Made by a program: the position numbers and the translations under genes. DNA of 64,000 bases from Flavobacterium araucananum (lineage in GTDB: Bacteria > Bacteroidota > Bacteroidia > Flavobacteriales > Flavobacteriaceae): NCBI RefSeq assembly GCF_002222055.1, contig NZ_MUGS01000015.1, positions 62,001-126,000 of the forward strand, read 5' to 3'. The notes below the pieces were generated by a model, which saw only the letters and a program-made list of their open reading frames with translations, was not told the origin of the DNA and searched no databases. Below, piece after piece: positions 62,053 through 64,000 of the stretch. Each line of letters opens with the position of its first letter. Position 1 is the first letter of the stretch.

Positions 62053-63252
62053 TTATTTTTCTATGCAATTATTACTATCAACAACTATGACCTTATGATC
62101 TCCATCTTTGGATAGTGTTATGGTGTCCGGATTTTTAATAAGTAATTTTTTAGTCTCATTATCCAAAATATAGTAATAAGGAGATGTTCCGCCTTTAACA
62201 GTAATTAATACTCCCCCTTTATCTGTACTACATTTAGGCTGTATACCAGTTAAGTTAAAAGTTAATGGTTGTACATCTTCTATTATAAAGGAATCAGTTT
62301 TAATAGCACTAGATCCGACTTTATCATTAGTCTCAGTGTTAGTTTGTGCCTGATATTTTATAAAATAAGTACCATGCGCTATGTTATTCCATATATATGT
62401 ATTGTTTTTAATATCCTTTTTCAATGAAGATGCACTACTCAAAAAGTCGAAATCTTTTAAATCTATGTTGTATTTAAACAGGTTAAAAAGAAACTCTTGG
62501 TTGTCTTTAAGTTCTGTTTTAAATTGTAAAGTAGCACTTCCGCTAGATTCATTACTACATTTAACGTTTGTTGTAATTGGTTTTTTATCGACTAATTCTG
62601 GGGAACAACCGATAATATCATAAGATCTTGTATTAGTATATTTTGCTTGACTACCTACTCCATAACCAGCATGAAAATAAATCTGAGATTTATTTTCATG
62701 ACCTCCCAAGTCCTTAATTTTGAATGAAATTGATGTTTGTTCTTGAAATTGAGAAGGGAAATCTGTCCATTCACCATCATTATATTTATATTGCCAGTTC
62801 CAACCATTTGTTAGTGTCATTACTTCTTCTGCGCATTTTTGATTTGTGTCTGGTTGCGGTATATAGATACCCATTATTTCTGATGAACCAGTACATCCAT
62901 TAAACAAGGAATATCGAAAATCATATTTGTTATAGGGTATATTATATGGAGGACTAGGATATTCGCCAACTTTACAATCGTTACCATCTATGCTACTAAT
63001 ATAACTTCCTATGCAATTTATTTCTGTAGGATTGTCATTAATATAGAAAAAGTCATATTCAATTACATCAACTGGACTATTAGTTCCTTTTTGAATAGAA
63101 TTTTGACCAATCTTGATAATATGCTTTGCTGAATGCCACCCGATCAATTTATCGTAAGGATACAATGTAGATTTTATTAAAATTCCTACTTCTTGTCCGT
63201 GAACAATAAAGCTTCCTAAAAAAAGTATAAAAAAGAGTAGTTTTTTTATCAT
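62053..63252 (-). CDS. Secreted SprB-repeat paralogue 2
   Basis: 399 residues. Signal peptide 1-19. The N-terminal domain (about 20-135) is clearly different from paralogues 3 and 4 (GILIKSTLYPYDKLIGWHS, IEYDFFYINDNPTEIN, NGCTGSSEIMGIYIP). The middle is WNWQYKYNDGEWTDFPSQFQ, and from GCSPELVDKKPITTN on it rejoins the constant half. It ends NNCIEK. Seven bases separate it from paralogue 3. Confidence 0.85.
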   Translation of the reverse strand: MIKKLLFFILFLGSFIVHGQEVGILIKSTLYPYDKLIGWHSAKHIIKIGQNSIQKGTNSPVDVIEYDFFYINDNPTEINCIGSYISSIDGNDCKVGEYPSPPYNIPYNKYDFRYSLFNGCTGSSEIMGIYIPQPDTNQKCAEEVMTLTNGWNWQYKYNDGEWTDFPSQFQEQTSISFKIKDLGGHENKSQIYFHAGYGVGSQAKYTNTRSYDIIGCSPELVDKKPITTNVKCSNESSGSATLQFKTELKDNQEFLFNLFKYNIDLKDFDFLSSASSLKKDIKNNTYIWNNIAHGTYFIKYQAQTNTETNDKVGSSAIKTDSFIIEDVQPLTFNLTGIQPKCSTDKGGVLITVKGGTSPYYYILDNETKKLLIKNPDTITLSKDGDHKVIVVDSNNCIEK

Positions 63253-63256
63253 ATAA

Positions 63257-64000
63257 TTATTTTTCTATGCACTCCTTACTATCCATTACTATCACTTTAT
63301 GAACTCCGTCTGTTGATAGTGGTATTGTATCCGGATTATTAATTAATAATTTTTTGCTCTCATTATCCAGAATGTAGTAATAAGGAGATGTTCCACCTGA
63401 AGCGCTAATTATTATGGCACCTTTATCAGAACTACATAATGGTTGTACAGCTGTTGCTTTAAAATTTAATTGTTCTCTTGGAAGGATTGTAAAAGACGAA
63501 ATAAGAGAGACAGAACCAGGTTTGTTATCTTCAAATTGTGTTTGATATTTAAATTGATAATCTCCCGGAGGTATATTTTTCCATTTGAAAGTTGTTGGTG
63601 ATATTTTTTCAACATCATTATCATTAGAAGTGGTAGAAGTTACGAAGGTACTGCCGACGATATTACGGTTAAAAAGATATTTTTCGTCCGTCTCTATAGG
63701 CCTGCTGAAAGTAAATATAACCTCGCCATTGCTATAATTGCAAGTAGTATAATTAGGACTTGATGTATTATCTAAAAGAGGAGAACAAGTTTTGATGTTA
63801 TATATTGAGATATTTGATACATAATTTTCAATTTTATCCAGTTCCAAATTTTCATAATCCACTACAAATCTAATGAACAAATTTCCCGTGTAATTGACCA
63901 AATCTGAGACATCACTTGGGCTAAAACTTAAACCATTTGCATTATACTGTTTATCATATTCAAAATAGTTCCATTCTGTATCATTTTCTTTTTTGTATTG
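63257..64000 (-). CDS. Secreted SprB-repeat paralogue 1, N-terminus outside window
   Basis: The frame stays open to the window edge; the TTG at 63901 is not the start. The visible part covers the end of the Ig-like domain (YKKENDTEWNYFEYDKQYN, counterpart of WNWQYKYNDGEW in the others) and the C-terminal half. This half has diverged more than in the three downstream copies (TCSPLLDNTSSPNYT, TFSRPIETDEKYLFNRN) but ends with the same SprB-type repeat (LCSSDKGAIIISASGGTSPYYYIL, then KECIEK). It is the first visible gene of the operon. Confidence 0.85.
   Translation of the reverse strand, partial: QYKKENDTEWNYFEYDKQYNANGLSFSPSDVSDLVNYTGNLFIRFVVDYENLELDKIENYVSNISIYNIKTCSPLLDNTSSPNYTTCNYSNGEVIFTFSRPIETDEKYLFNRNIVGSTFVTSTTSNDNDVEKISPTTFKWKNIPPGDYQFKYQTQFEDNKPGSVSLISSFTILPREQLNFKATAVQPLCSSDKGAIIISASGGTSPYYYILDNESKKLLINNPDTIPLSTDGVHKVIVMDSKECIEK

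Overview
The window is AT-rich and reads as chromosomal DNA of a Flavobacterium-like member of the Bacteroidota. The reasons are a fused CcoN-CcoO cbb3 oxidase, an SprB-repeat adhesin with a type A C-terminal signal for the type IX secretion system (T9SS), DUF5606 next to def, -7 boxes of the TAnnTTTG type, and the near absence of Shine-Dalgarno sequences. The species assignment is inference.

Layout. 1-5.6 kb: lipopolysaccharide/polysaccharide genes (two GT4 glycosyltransferases, a NodB-type deacetylase, a Kdo/WaaP-like kinase, GT2, GT9). 5.7-16 kb: housekeeping and scattered genes (dapD, a PAS protein, a RelE/ParE-like toxin-antitoxin pair, ruvX, mqo, an FUSC membrane protein, def, DUF5606, an alpha carbonic anhydrase lipoprotein, mazG). 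15.6-27 kb: a microaerobic respiration block (Crp/Fnr regulator, ccoI, ccoS, ccoNO, ccoQ, ccoP, ccoG, ccoH, a TauE/SafE-like protein, hemN). 27-45 kb: mixed metabolism (DoxX, acyl-CoA carboxylase beta, a TetR-controlled membrane operon, lpxD, msrB, prfB, threonine aldolase, adhE, ybaB, oligopeptidase B, a cysteine synthase-like enzyme, a LamG-like secreted protein). 45.4-64 kb: one long minus-strand operon for surface and secreted proteins.

The respiration block shows its own control. Four Fnr-type palindromes (ATGAY-N4-ATCAK) lie upstream of the PAS gene, ccoI, ccoS and hemN. Each has its centre exactly 33.5 bp from the TTTG of a -7 box, which is class II activator geometry. The likely activator is the Crp/Fnr protein encoded at 15650-16330. 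It keeps three of the four cysteines that hold the Fe-S cluster in E. coli FNR.

The 45.4-64 kb operon is the best candidate for a poorly described system. In transcription order it has four tandem secreted paralogues (near-constant C-terminal half, variable N-terminal half, the first cut by the window edge), a 1625-residue SprB-repeat adhesin with a T9SS tail, an outer-membrane beta-barrel with a helical C-terminal domain, a roughly 1800-residue FN3/metallopeptidase protein, a small secreted toxin-like protein in the same frame directly after that protein's stop codon, and a candidate immunity gene overlapping it by ATGA. The toxin seems to have been detached from its carrier and given its own signal peptide.

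prfB carries the classical programmed +1 frameshift with an AGGAGG stimulator. I saw no rRNA, tRNA, CRISPR array, transposase or prophage gene.
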